Shown: in pieces, positions 53,171 to 62,101 of the stretch
Layout: each line of letters starts with the position of its first letter
How positions within the stretch are numbered: the first letter of the stretch is position 1
Assembly: GCF_000729995.1 (NCBI RefSeq)
Contig: NZ_JNFG01000202.1
Location: forward strand, 310,001-374,000
Length of the DNA: 64,000 nt
Reading direction: 5' to 3'
DNA from: Caballeronia sordidicola
GTDB taxonomy: Bacteria; Pseudomonadota; Gammaproteobacteria; Burkholderiales; Burkholderiaceae
Position numbers and translations under genes: made by a program
Notes under the pieces: model-generated
Told to the model about the DNA's origin: nothing
Database searches by the model: none
Seen by the model: only the letters and a program-made list of their open reading frames with translations

Positions 53171-54103
53171 TTAAGGCGCTTCGATCAGCGAGCGGGTGGC
53201 ATCGGCGACGAGGTGGCGTAGCCAGCGCACTTCGTCGGAGTAGTGGCAGCGCTCGTGCCACAGTTGGTAGTACTGCATCGGCGGGAAATCGAGCGGAGCA
53301 GGGACCACGGTCAGTGGCAAGAACTTGGCGTAGTGATCGGCGAACAGGCGCGTGGTGGTGAAAACCAGATCCGACTTGATCAGCACATACGGTGCGAGAT
53401 TGAAGTAGGGCAGCGTAACAACCACATGCCGCTTGAGCCGTTCGCGTGCCAGATGCACATCGATAGCGCCGCGCTGGCCCACGGAATACGGCGTAGGTGC
53501 GAGATGCGGCGCGTTGAGATATTGGTCGAGCGTGAGCGCGCCGCGGCGTGCAAACGGATGATTCGAGCTGACGAGACAGACAATCTTATCGACGAAAAGA
53601 TTCGAGAGATGCAGTTGTTCAGGCGGCTCGGGCCAGTTGCCCACCACGATGTCGAGCTTGCCGTCCTCCAGCGCGAGTTCGTAGTCGAAAGCGGGACCCA
53701 GCGAATGAAATTCGAGCGTGGCGTTGGGCGCGGCTATCCGAAAACGCTCCACCACGGTCGGCACAAACAGCACGTTTAAATAGTCCGGGCAGCCAATGCG
53801 ATAACACCGCACGGACGTCGAGGGTTCGAAGTTGTGCTGCTGAACCTTGATGCGTTCGATCTCACGCAGCGCGTTTTGCGTGGGTTCGAGCAGGCGCAGG
53901 CCGTACTCGGTCGGCACCATGCCGGCTTTGCCGCGCACGAGCAGCGGATCGCCGGTGATATCGCGCAGGCGCCGGAGCGCCGCGCTGATGGCGGGTTGTG
54001 ACTGATTGAGCTTGACGGCCGCGCGCGTGACGCTGCGCTCCATCAAGAGGGTGTGAAGGACGCGTAACAGGTAAGTGTCGATCGCTTCGCGTTGCTGACT
54101 CAT
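53171..54103 (-). CDS. LysR-family transcriptional regulator
   Basis: 310 residues. HTH at 12-70 (YLLRVLHTLLMERSVTRAAVKLNQSQPAISAALRRL), then a periplasmic-binding-like effector domain. It lies between the 8-oxoguanine deaminase and the ABC transporter and is divergent from the latter. It probably activates one or both in the presence of a purine. Confidence 0.92.
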   Translation of the reverse strand: MSQQREAIDTYLLRVLHTLLMERSVTRAAVKLNQSQPAISAALRRLRDITGDPLLVRGKAGMVPTEYGLRLLEPTQNALREIERIKVQQHNFEPSTSVRCYRIGCPDYLNVLFVPTVVERFRIAAPNATLEFHSLGPAFDYELALEDGKLDIVVGNWPEPPEQLHLSNLFVDKIVCLVSSNHPFARRGALTLDQYLNAPHLAPTPYSVGQRGAIDVHLARERLKRHVVVTLPYFNLAPYVLIKSDLVFTTTRLFADHYAKFLPLTVVPAPLDFPPMQYYQLWHERCHYSDEVRWLRHLVADATRSLIEAP

Positions 54104-54147
54104 CTTCTCTCCAATATACGGTCAGGCTGATCGACCAGGGTGCAGAA

Positions 54148-54165
54148 CATATCGTTTTTAATATG
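54148..54165. promoter_or_regulatory. Possible LysR binding palindrome
   Basis: CATAT-N8-ATATG, perfect 5-base arms, about 45 bases before the LysR ATG at 54103 (reading leftward) and 208 before the ABC ATPase gene. It fits the T-N11-A style of LysR boxes only loosely. Confidence 0.4.
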
Positions 54166-54372
54166 ACACATTGTTTCCGTCAAGCTGGGCATACCCGCAA
54201 GCACACTCGTTGCAAGCTGTGCAACACCGTGCTGTTGCTAATTGCGCGCACTATTTTGAGTAATCGACGGCCCGCACCGTTTTGGGTATCTTTTACTCGC
54301 AGACTGCAAGTTTCCGTTGCCCACATGCCGGTCATCCCGGTTTTGCGCGCTTTCCGCACTTTCTGAGTCCAT

Positions 54373-55962
54373 ATGGGCGACGCCATTTCTTCATCCATTC
54401 AGCCGGGCGGTGCGCTTACATCGCGCCTCGCGCTTCACGGCATCAGCAAGCAATATCCCGCCGTCAAGGCCAACGACGACGTGACGCTCATCGTCGAACC
54501 GGGTGAAATCCACGCCGTGCTCGGCGAGAACGGCGCGGGCAAGTCCACGCTGATGAAGATCATCTACGGCGCGGTACGTCCCGACGAAGGCGAGATTCGC
54601 TGGGAGGGCGAACCGGTCGAGATCGGCAGTCCCGCGGCCGCGAGAAAGCTGGGCATCGGCATGGTGTTCCAGCACTTTTCACTGTTCGAGACGCTGACGG
54701 TGGGCGAGAACATCGCGCTTGCTCTCGACGATAAATTCGATCTCAAGACGCTCGGCAAGCGGATTCGCGAGGTATCGGCGGAATACGGGCTCGATGTCGA
54801 TCCGCAACGCCACGTGCACAGTCTCGCGGTGGGCGAACGCCAGCGCGTGGAGATCGTGCGTTGTCTGCTGCAGAACCCGCGTCTGCTGATCATGGACGAA
54901 CCCACGTCCGTGCTCACGCCACAGGCGGTTAAAAAGCTCTTTACGGTGTTGAGACGGCTGGCATCGGAGGGATGCAGCATTCTCTATATCAGCCACAAGC
55001 TCGATGAAATCCAGGCGTTGTGCCAGACCGCGACCGTCATGCGCGGTGGCCGCGTGACAGGGAGCGTTGATCCGCGCAAGGAAACCCACGCATCGCTCGC
55101 ACAACTGATGGTCGGGCATTCGCTACCCGATTACACCCGCCGCGAACATACGCCGGGCGACGTGAAGCTCGCGGTGAAGAACTTGTCTGTCGCCAGCGCC
55201 GATCCGTTCGGTACGTCGCTGCAGGACGTCTCGTTCTCCGTGCACGCGGGGGAGATTTTCGGCATCGCGGGGGTTTCGGGGAACGGACAGGCCGAGTTAC
55301 TGGCTGCGCTCTCAGGCGAGATTCGCGATAAACATGTGGCCCCCGATGCCATCACCATCGTCGGTCAGCCCGCCGCGCGCTACAGCGCGGGCGGACGGCG
55401 CACGCTCGGCTTCGCCTTCGTGCCCGAGGAACGGCTCGGGCGCGGCGCGGTGCCGGCCATGTCGCTGGCGGAAAATGCGCTGCTGACAGGACATCGCGAA
55501 CACATGGTGCGTGGCGGCTGGATCAGCACAAAAACCATGCGCGCGTTTGCCGACCGCTGCATCAGCGCATTCGATGTCCGCTGCGGCGGCAACGGCGCGC
55601 TCGCGCAAAGCCTCTCGGGCGGGAACTTGCAGAAGTTCATCGTGGGACGGGAGATCTTGCAGGAACCGAAGGTGCTCGTCGTTGCGCAACCGACCTGGGG
55701 CGTCGATGTCGGCGCAGCGGGTTTCATCCGTCAACAACTGCTGGATCTGGCTGCGCGCGGCGTGGCGATCCTCGTGATTTCGGAGGAGCTGGAAGAACTC
55801 TTCGATATCTGCGACCGCATCGCCGTTCTCGCTCGCGGCAAGCTTTCCCCGGTCCGTGAAACCGGGTTGACTAATGCAGAAGAAATCGGCCTGTTCATGG
55901 CCGGTCTCTTCGATGGCAATCGCGCTGACTCCGTCGCCCTCGACACCACGGCCCCGACATGA
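54373..55962 (+). CDS. Purine/nucleoside ABC transporter, duplicated ATP-binding protein
   Basis: 529 residues with two ABC modules, as in the BMP-linked transporters (YufO/NupA-type). The first has GENGAGKST, signature-like LAVGERQR, MDEPTSVLTPQ; the second GVSGNGQAELLAALSG, LSGGNLQKFIVGREI, AQPTWGVDVGA. The second Walker A lacks the Lys and is likely non-hydrolytic. It energises uptake through the two permeases that follow. Confidence 0.93.
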   Translation: MGDAISSSIQPGGALTSRLALHGISKQYPAVKANDDVTLIVEPGEIHAVLGENGAGKSTLMKIIYGAVRPDEGEIRWEGEPVEIGSPAAARKLGIGMVFQHFSLFETLTVGENIALALDDKFDLKTLGKRIREVSAEYGLDVDPQRHVHSLAVGERQRVEIVRCLLQNPRLLIMDEPTSVLTPQAVKKLFTVLRRLASEGCSILYISHKLDEIQALCQTATVMRGGRVTGSVDPRKETHASLAQLMVGHSLPDYTRREHTPGDVKLAVKNLSVASADPFGTSLQDVSFSVHAGEIFGIAGVSGNGQAELLAALSGEIRDKHVAPDAITIVGQPAARYSAGGRRTLGFAFVPEERLGRGAVPAMSLAENALLTGHREHMVRGGWISTKTMRAFADRCISAFDVRCGGNGALAQSLSGGNLQKFIVGREILQEPKVLVVAQPTWGVDVGAAGFIRQQLLDLAARGVAILVISEELEELFDICDRIAVLARGKLSPVRETGLTNAEEIGLFMAGLFDGNRADSVALDTTAPT

Positions 55963-57065
55963 ATTTTCCTTATCGACTCGAAGCGCGTCCGACGCCGTCC
56001 CGTGCCATGCAGCTTGCCGTGCCGCTGGTCGCGGCGGTGCTGACGCTGATTATCGGCTTCCTGATTTTTACGCTCGTGGGCCAGGACCCTTTGCGCGCAA
56101 TGCACGGGTTTTTCATCGAACCCTTGTCGAACGTGAACGGCTGGTCTGAACTCGTGCTGAAGGCGTCGCCGCTGTGCCTGATCGCGCTGGGGCTGGCGGT
56201 GGGGTATCGGGCCAATGTGTGGAACATCGGCGCCGAAGGGCAGATGCTGCTGGGCGGGATCGTGGCGGGCGGCATCGCGATTCATCTGGGAGATGCCACC
56301 GGCTGGTGGATCCTGCCGCTGATGATGATTGGCGGCGTGATAGGCGGCATGGCGTGGGCGGCGATTCCCGCGTTGCTCAAGAGCCGTTTCAACACCAACG
56401 AGATCCTGACGAGCCTGATGCTCACCTACGTCGCGACGCAGTTGCTGATCTATCTGGTGAGCGGTCCATGGCGTGACCCTGAGGGCATGAACTTCCCGAT
56501 CTCGGCGATGTTCGGCGATTCGGCGCTATACCCCCGCCTTTACGGCGATTGGGGCTGGGCATGGCTGAAGGGCACGCGGATCAATGCGTCCGTATTCATG
56601 ACGATGATCGCGATTCCGCTTGTCTGGTTGTTCATGCGCAAGAGCTTCGCGGGGTATCGGATGAACGTGGGTGGCCTGGCGCCGCTGGCAGCCCGTTACG
56701 CCGGTTTCTCCGATAAAAAGGCCATCTGGACCTCGTTGCTCCTGAGTGGCGGTCTGGCTGGGCTGGCCGGCATGGGCGAGGTGGCCGGGCCGATCGGGCA
56801 ATTGCAGGCGAGCTGGTCACCGGGGTATGGCTTTACCGCGATCATCGTAGTGTTTGTCGGCCGCTTGCATCCGATTGGCATCGTGCTCGCGAGCTTGCTG
56901 ATGGCGTTGCTGTATCTCGGCGGCGAAGCGGTGCAGACGTCGCTGCAATTGCCGCAGGCGCTCGCCGGCGTGTTCCAGGGGCTGCTGCTGTTTTGCCTTT
57001 TGGGCGCGGACCTGTTCGTCAACTATCGCGTGCGGCGCCGGGTCGCGACGCACGCGCATTCGTAA
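55959..57065 (+). CDS. Nucleoside/purine ABC transporter permease
   Basis: 368 residues, ATGA overlap with the ATPase gene. Ten or so membrane helices of the BMP-type permease (FRANVWNIGAEGQMLLGGI-like YRANVWNIGAEGQMLLGG, LKSRFNTNEILTSLMLTYVA). It pairs with the next permease. Confidence 0.92.
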   Translation: MNFPYRLEARPTPSRAMQLAVPLVAAVLTLIIGFLIFTLVGQDPLRAMHGFFIEPLSNVNGWSELVLKASPLCLIALGLAVGYRANVWNIGAEGQMLLGGIVAGGIAIHLGDATGWWILPLMMIGGVIGGMAWAAIPALLKSRFNTNEILTSLMLTYVATQLLIYLVSGPWRDPEGMNFPISAMFGDSALYPRLYGDWGWAWLKGTRINASVFMTMIAIPLVWLFMRKSFAGYRMNVGGLAPLAARYAGFSDKKAIWTSLLLSGGLAGLAGMGEVAGPIGQLQASWSPGYGFTAIIVVFVGRLHPIGIVLASLLMALLYLGGEAVQTSLQLPQALAGVFQGLLLFCLLGADLFVNYRVRRRVATHAHS

Positions 57066-57087
57066 TCAAAAGCGGACTAGAAACCTT

Positions 57088-58017
57088 ATGGATATCAATC
57101 AGGCCAGTTCGCTTTCCTCGAGCGCAGTCGTCGCCGCCATTCCGCTGATGTTCGCGGGCGCTGGGGAGCTCGTGGCGGAGAAGTCGGGGGTGTTGAACCT
57201 TGGCGTGGAAGGCATGATGCTGATGGGCGCCGTGACCGGTTACGCCGTCACCGCGATCACCGGTAATCCGTGGCTCGGCATTCTGGGCGCGATTGTCGCG
57301 GGCGTGCTGATGTCGCTCGTGTTCGCGTTCCTGACCATCACCATGCTTGCGAACCAGGTCGCCACGGGGTTGTCGCTGACTATTTTTGGCATTGGGTTTT
57401 CGGCGTATATCGGCAAGCCTTATACGTCGGCGGCTGTGCGCGCGACTATCGACGTGCTGCCCATTCCCGGTCTTACCTCCATTCCCGTGATCGGCCCCGC
57501 GTTTTTCACGCTGACGCCGCTGGGTTATCTCGCGTTCATCATGTTCGGCGTGATCAGCTGGTTTTTGTATCGAACCCGCGCGGGGCTGGTGCTGCGCTCG
57601 GTGGGCGAGTCGCCTTCGGTTGCGCATTCCGTGGGTTTTCCGGTGGTCGGCGTGCGTTACGGCGCGACACTTTTCGGTGGCGGAATGGCGGGTATTGCGG
57701 GTGGTTATTACTCGATCGTCTATCTGCATTTGTGGCAGGAACAGCTGACGTCTGGGCGCGGTTGGATCGCGCTGGCGCTGGTCGTGTTCGCGACGTGGCG
57801 GCCGGGGCGGCTGCTGATCGGCGCGTTGCTGTTCGGCGCCGTGATGGCTTTGCAGTTTTACGCGCAGGCCATTGGCGTGCCCATCCCGACGCAGTTCCTT
57901 GCGATGCTGCCGTACATTGCGACGATCGTTGTGCTGGTGATCATTTCGCGCAATCCGAACACGATCAAGCTGAACGCGCCTACGTCGCTCGGCAAGCCGT
58001 TTTTTGCAGCTAGCTGA
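57088..58017 (+). CDS. Nucleoside/purine ABC transporter permease
   Basis: 309 residues with the matching fold (LVAEKSGVLNLGVEGMMLMG, TWRPGRLLIGALLFG). The gap of 22 bases after the first permease fits one operon. Together they form the inner-membrane channel. Confidence 0.92.
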   Translation: MDINQASSLSSSAVVAAIPLMFAGAGELVAEKSGVLNLGVEGMMLMGAVTGYAVTAITGNPWLGILGAIVAGVLMSLVFAFLTITMLANQVATGLSLTIFGIGFSAYIGKPYTSAAVRATIDVLPIPGLTSIPVIGPAFFTLTPLGYLAFIMFGVISWFLYRTRAGLVLRSVGESPSVAHSVGFPVVGVRYGATLFGGGMAGIAGGYYSIVYLHLWQEQLTSGRGWIALALVVFATWRPGRLLIGALLFGAVMALQFYAQAIGVPIPTQFLAMLPYIATIVVLVIISRNPNTIKLNAPTSLGKPFFAAS

Positions 58018-58279
58018 TGGTTGGGGCGCGGTGCTCGCCGGGTGGCTGCGTCCGAACGCGAACGCGCATGCCACTGCGAATGCCATGCGCGACTTGTCAG
58101 GCGCTGACGCTTGGCACCCGCGAGCGCGGTCAGCCCGGTGATCGATAGGGCGCAAGGTCGTTGCACATGCTGACGCGCTTGAAAGCGGACTGACATTTCG
58201 AACTACGGCCGGCTTTTGGCCCAAAACATTGCAGCACGATTTTTACAAACACCATAGAACCATCGACAGGAGAAACACG

Positions 58280-59383
58280 ATGAAGAAAAGCTGGCTGAAC
58301 ACTTTGGGCGCGGCCGGGGCCGTGGGCACCATGCTCGCGCTATCCGCCACGATGGTTGCCGGTCCGGCGCGGGCCGCTGACGCGCCGGGCATCGCGTTTG
58401 TCTACCTTGGGAACCCCGGCGATGCAGGCTGGACCTTTGCCCACGATGCCGGCACGAAGGAAGTGGAGGCCAAGTACGGCAACAAGATCAAGATCACGCG
58501 GGTGGAAGACGTGCCGGAGTCGGCGGATTCGGAGCGTGTGTTCCGCGATCTGGCTGCGAAGGGCAACAAGGTTATCGTGGGGACCAGTTTCGGTTACCAG
58601 GACTTCCAGCTGAAAGTGGCGCGCGACTATCCGGACATTACGTTCCTGACCGCGACGGGTTACAAGAAAGCGAAAAACTTCGGCGTCTTTGACGATCGGA
58701 TGTACCAGGGCGCGTATCTTGCCGGCGTGGCGGCGGGTTATGTCACGAAGACGAATACGCTGGGGTTTGTAGCATCGGTGCCTATTCCGGAGGTGATCCG
58801 CAACATCAACGCCTACACGATGGGTGCGCGTTCGGTGAATCCGAAGATCCATACGAAAGTGATCTGGATTAATAGCTGGTTCGATCCGGGCAAGGAAAAG
58901 CAGGCGGCTGAAACGTTGATCGGGCAGGGGGCAGATGTGTTGTTGCAGAACACTGATTCGAACGCGACGCTGGCGACGGCTGCTGAGAAGAAGGTGTACG
59001 CGTTTGGGTGGGATTCGAACATGAAGAAGTTTGGGCCGAGCGCGCACCTGGGCTCGGTAGTACAGCATTGGGGGGTGTACTACAACACGATGGTGCAGCA
59101 GCTTCTTGATGGCAAGGTCAAGACCGATCCGGTCTGGCTCGGGATGCCACAAAAGGCGGTGGATCTTGAGGATGTGAATACGGCGGTGGTGCCGGCCAAG
59201 GCGATGCAGGCGGTCGAGGCTAAGCGTGAACAGTTGCAGAGTGGCAAGTGGGACGTGTTCACGGGTCCGATCAAGGATCAGTCGGGTGCGGTCAAGATTG
59301 CGGCTGGCCAGAACCTGACCGATCCGGAGTTGCAGCGTATCAACTGGTACGTTGAAGGCGTTGACGGATCCTTGCCGAAGTAA
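58280..59383 (+). CDS. BMP-family (basic membrane protein) substrate-binding protein
   Basis: 367 residues from ATG 58280 (AGGAGA ahead); the longer reading has no ribosome site. Signal peptide without lipobox (MKKSWLNTLGAAGAVGTMLA ... ARA), then BMP motifs: IAFVYLGNPGDAGWTFAHDAG, FGYQDFQLKVARDYPDI, GVFDDRMYQGAYLAGVAAG, IRNINAYTMGARSVNPK. The family binds nucleosides or purines. 262 bases separate it from the permease, with no terminator, so it may be its own unit. Ends at a strong terminator. Confidence 0.93.
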   Translation: MKKSWLNTLGAAGAVGTMLALSATMVAGPARAADAPGIAFVYLGNPGDAGWTFAHDAGTKEVEAKYGNKIKITRVEDVPESADSERVFRDLAAKGNKVIVGTSFGYQDFQLKVARDYPDITFLTATGYKKAKNFGVFDDRMYQGAYLAGVAAGYVTKTNTLGFVASVPIPEVIRNINAYTMGARSVNPKIHTKVIWINSWFDPGKEKQAAETLIGQGADVLLQNTDSNATLATAAEKKVYAFGWDSNMKKFGPSAHLGSVVQHWGVYYNTMVQQLLDGKVKTDPVWLGMPQKAVDLEDVNTAVVPAKAMQAVEAKREQLQSGKWDVFTGPIKDQSGAVKIAAGQNLTDPELQRINWYVEGVDGSLPK

Positions 59384-59471
59384 CTCGGGAACGGGGTAGT
59401 AGGCGATACCACAGGGAGGGCGTGCGGCTTCGCAAAACTTACCGGGTGTTTGTCATCGTTTCCGTCATAAG

Positions 59472-59501
59472 AAAGGCCGCGCTTAGGTTAGCGCGGCCTT
59501 T
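59472..59501. terminator. Bidirectional terminator between bmp and dodecin
   Basis: AAAGGCCGCGC-N8-GCGCGGCCTTT, 11-base perfect stem with A and T runs outside. It ends both the convergent BMP and dodecin genes. Confidence 0.85.
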
Positions 59502-59523
59502 ATTGTCTGCGTCGTGATTAATC

Positions 59524-59733
59524 TTAATCGTCGATTCGCAGGCCAACTTTAAGCGTGACTTGCCAGTGAGCGACCTTGCCGTCCTCGACTTGCCCCCGGG
59601 TGCCGATGACTTCGAACCAGTGGAGGTTGCGGAGGGTTTTTGAGGCTTTTTCGAGCGCAATGCGGATTGCGTCGTCGCTTGATTGGCTGGACGAGCCGGT
59701 GAGTTCGATTTGTTTGTAGACGTGATTGGTCAT
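59524..59733 (-). CDS. Dodecin
   Basis: 69 residues from ATG 59733 (GGAGATCACA ahead). Typical dodecin: MTNHVYKQIELTGSSSQSSDDAI, HWFEVIGTRGQVEDGKVAHW, QVTLKVGLRID. It forms a hollow 12-mer that stores flavins. Size and termini are complete. Confidence 0.94.
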   Translation of the reverse strand: MTNHVYKQIELTGSSSQSSDDAIRIALEKASKTLRNLHWFEVIGTRGQVEDGKVAHWQVTLKVGLRIDD

Positions 59734-60293
59734 TGTGATCTCCTTTGATTGCAGCCTGTTGGCATGGCACGTAGAAGTGGCGTTCGTAGGACTGAGCAAA
59801 TCATGCGCCAGGGGAGAACCGGACGCACTCAGTTCTTTTACGGAGGGCAGGAGAGGCGATGCGGGTCAGTTCGCGCGCGGTGTCGCGGATAGCGCGGGGT
59901 GCGCCTTGGGCAGGTTCAGTCACTGGTGGCGAAGCGTGTGGGTATCCGTGTTCGGAGAAAGAGGGTTTCACACATCCGTCGCTCTGGCGAGCACCGTGCT
60001 TTTGGGGTGCCAAAAACGCGGAAACGGCACGCTAGGTCAACTTACGAGCCCGCGTTTTGAAAGCGCTTTCTTTGCTTCGTTTCTTTGTCGCTTTGGACAA
60101 AGAAATGACGCGCTGCCACGCGCAGTGGCTAATAGTGATAAAGAAAATAGCTCACTCAAGCAGACCACAAACCCCGAAAGCAGCAACCCAGCAACGACTC
60201 CGACCGCTAACGCAGGAACCTGGCAACCGAACACTAACCCCGACCGCTAACCCCCCAAACCCCCAGAAAAACCCCGTCCACCGGTGCGAACAC
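59734..60293. other. Intergenic region with a hairpin repeat
   Basis: 560 bases without recognised gene. A perfect stem, TTTCTTTGTC at 60080-60089 and GACAAAGAAA at 60096-60105, lies inside a T/C-rich stretch; such elements recur in Burkholderia genomes and may be a repeat family. Open frames here have no ribosome site. Confidence 0.4.
60080..60105. repeat. Hairpin element, possible dispersed repeat
   Basis: TTTCTTTGTC-GCTTTG-GACAAAGAAA, perfect 10-base arms around a 6-base loop, preceded by GCTTTCTTTGCTTCG, a partial copy of the stem. It is the only copy in the window. Confidence 0.45.
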
Positions 60294-60785
60294 CTACCGT
60301 AGGGGCCTAGAAGCCGCATCCCCCGCATCCTGCCGCCGCGCGCCGCGCCTCGTCCTCGCACTCGCCGACGCGCCGAACTCACTCAAAATCTGCGTCCGTG
60401 CCCGGCTCGCAAACACTAAAACCCCAAACCCGTTGGCTTCATACCAGTAACCGCCATTCTCAAGCCCATCGAGCGGCTGCTCCAGCGCGTTCGTAATACA
60501 TTCGATGCACCGTCGATGCAACTCCTCCACCGCCGGGTACGGCGGCTGCGCACCCCGAACGCTGCAAAGAAGCACATCAAGCCCCGGCAGCACATGCGCA
60601 TACAACACCGGTTCATCCTGTGCGCGCGCCCGTGCGATCTTGGTATCGAGCTGGCCGAACGGCTTGAAATGCCTAAGCACGGCGAGGAAAGACTCGTCGC
60701 CATCGACCTTTGCGCGTCTACGCTTTTTCGGGAAGGACATAAAAATTCGCCTGAAAAAGAATTGCAAAAAACGCAGCGTCCTCAT
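60294..60785 (-). CDS. Conserved hypothetical protein
   Basis: 163 residues from ATG 60785 (GGGAG ahead); ATG 60740 is a shorter option. A basic N-terminus (RTLRFLQFFFRRIFMSFPKKRRRAK), then a compact core (FLAVLRHFKPFGQLDTKIAR, PVLYAHVLPGLDVLLCSVRG, GYWYEANGFGVLVFASRA) and a Arg-rich tail. I do not recognise it. Codon use is like its neighbours. Located between dodecin and mscL. Confidence 0.6.
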   Translation of the reverse strand: MRTLRFLQFFFRRIFMSFPKKRRRAKVDGDESFLAVLRHFKPFGQLDTKIARARAQDEPVLYAHVLPGLDVLLCSVRGAQPPYPAVEELHRRCIECITNALEQPLDGLENGGYWYEANGFGVLVFASRARTQILSEFGASASARTRRGARRQDAGDAASRPLR

Positions 60786-61140
60786 GCGGCCACTCCCGTC
60801 TGGCGGGCCGCTCGTTTGTCTGGACACGTCGATCTTTTATAGCACATCGAAGTGGTGGATTCACGGCGATTCAGTTTAGGACACCGCACGCCGGTCATGC
60901 TCGGACCGACCTGACGGTGGCGCACGAATCATGCCGATAACCCTGCTGCGGCTCGCATGTTTCTGTCTCAATAATAGACCTACGAAACCTCACTGCGATG
61001 AAAAATCGCCAGAAAATTCAAACGCGTGTCACGAAGGCAACCAACCTCACGGTTGCGCCCGAAAACGAAAAAGCCCGCGACGGCCGTCACGGGCTTTTCT
61101 GGGTCGCCGCTGTCTTAGAGGCTCACGTCAGGCCAGCAGG
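60786..61140. other. Intergenic region upstream of the hypothetical gene, with mscL terminator
   Basis: 355 bases. The mscL terminator is at 61069-61098. The rest holds the promoter of the hypothetical gene; no further feature recognised. Confidence 0.4.
61069..61098 (-). terminator. Terminator after mscL
   Basis: AAAAGCCCG ... CGGGCTTTT, 9-base perfect arms with an inner GACGGCCGTC palindrome and T/A runs. It lies 43 bases after the mscL stop. Confidence 0.8.
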
Positions 61141-61587
61141 TCAGATGCGGGGTGAGGCCTTCAGCGAATCGCGGATCTCGCGCAGTAACAACACGTCTTC
61201 AGGCGTTACAGCAGGCGGCGGTGCTGGCTCCTCGTTCCGGCGCAGCTTGTTGATGAACTTGACCATCAGGAAAATGATGAACGCCAGGATGATGAAGTTG
61301 ATCAGCACGCTAATGAACGAACCGTAACCGAACACGGCGACACCCGCCGTCTGCAAGTCTTTGTACGAGTCGGGATTGCCCTTGAACGTGGGCGGGATGT
61401 TGCCGAGCTTGATGAACATGTTGGAAAAATCAAGCCCGCCCGTGACTAGCCCCACGATCGGCATGATCAAATCCTTGACGATCGAATTAACGATGGTCGA
61501 AAACGCGCCGCCGATAATCACACCGACCGCCAGATCCATCACGTTGCCCTTGAGGGCGAAGCTCTTGAACTCCTCAATCATGCTCAT
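61141..61587 (-). CDS. mscL: Large-conductance mechanosensitive channel
   Basis: 148 residues. MSMIEEFKSFALKGNVMDLAVGVIIGGAFSTIVNSIVKDL (here in parts: FKSFALKGNVMDLAVGVIIG and AFSTIVNSIVKDL) and FLMVKFINKL are the MscL helices; the C-terminal helix follows. It opens in the membrane under hypo-osmotic stress. Complete and typical. Confidence 0.97.
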   Translation of the reverse strand: MSMIEEFKSFALKGNVMDLAVGVIIGGAFSTIVNSIVKDLIMPIVGLVTGGLDFSNMFIKLGNIPPTFKGNPDSYKDLQTAGVAVFGYGSFISVLINFIILAFIIFLMVKFINKLRRNEEPAPPPAVTPEDVLLLREIRDSLKASPRI

Positions 61588-62101
61588 GCGTTGCTTCCTC
61601 CATTAAAGATCATAAGAATCGGCAGCAAGGGATGTGCCATTCGACGACGTGCGCGTGTCCTCGCGGGTCCTCATTTCCTGCCGCCGTCCTGGCTTTGCTT
61701 TCTGTTCAGGCTTTCACCGTTTTTTAAACGGATAGCGACAATCATAGCGAATCGGTTGCATTTGCGTCCCGGGTTTTTGACGTCATCGGCGGATCGGACA
61801 GGGTTTGGCGGATGAATTCTGATTGTTTTCCCCTCGTTCGCGCCCATCGCACTGCTACGTTTTCTCGGGCGGCGCCGCGAGGAGCTTTGCAGCAGCCGCC
61901 AAAGCTGTCCGAAAAGGACGCTCCTCGATGGGCACGAAACCTGCTGTTCCTTCTGCCCGTGGGCTCGGGAAGACGTCGCACGCAGGGCGTCGCAATCCGT
62001 TGTTTCATCCCGGCTGGCAACTCGCCATGCGCTCGCGGCGCGGCGGGTTGAAGCACCATCACATATCGATTGAAGCATCCAACACCTGGACACACGCATA
62101 C
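61588..62101. other. Intergenic region between mscL and glgX
   Basis: 514 bases, divergent promoters for mscL and glgX. Minus-strand frames at 61671-62110 have no ribosome site or family likeness. No further feature seen. Confidence 0.4.

Noticed and set aside
59726..60250. 174-residue plus-strand frame after dodecin
   Set aside because: Codon pattern is not like neighbours, it starts inside the dodecin ribosome region, and it runs through the hairpin repeat.
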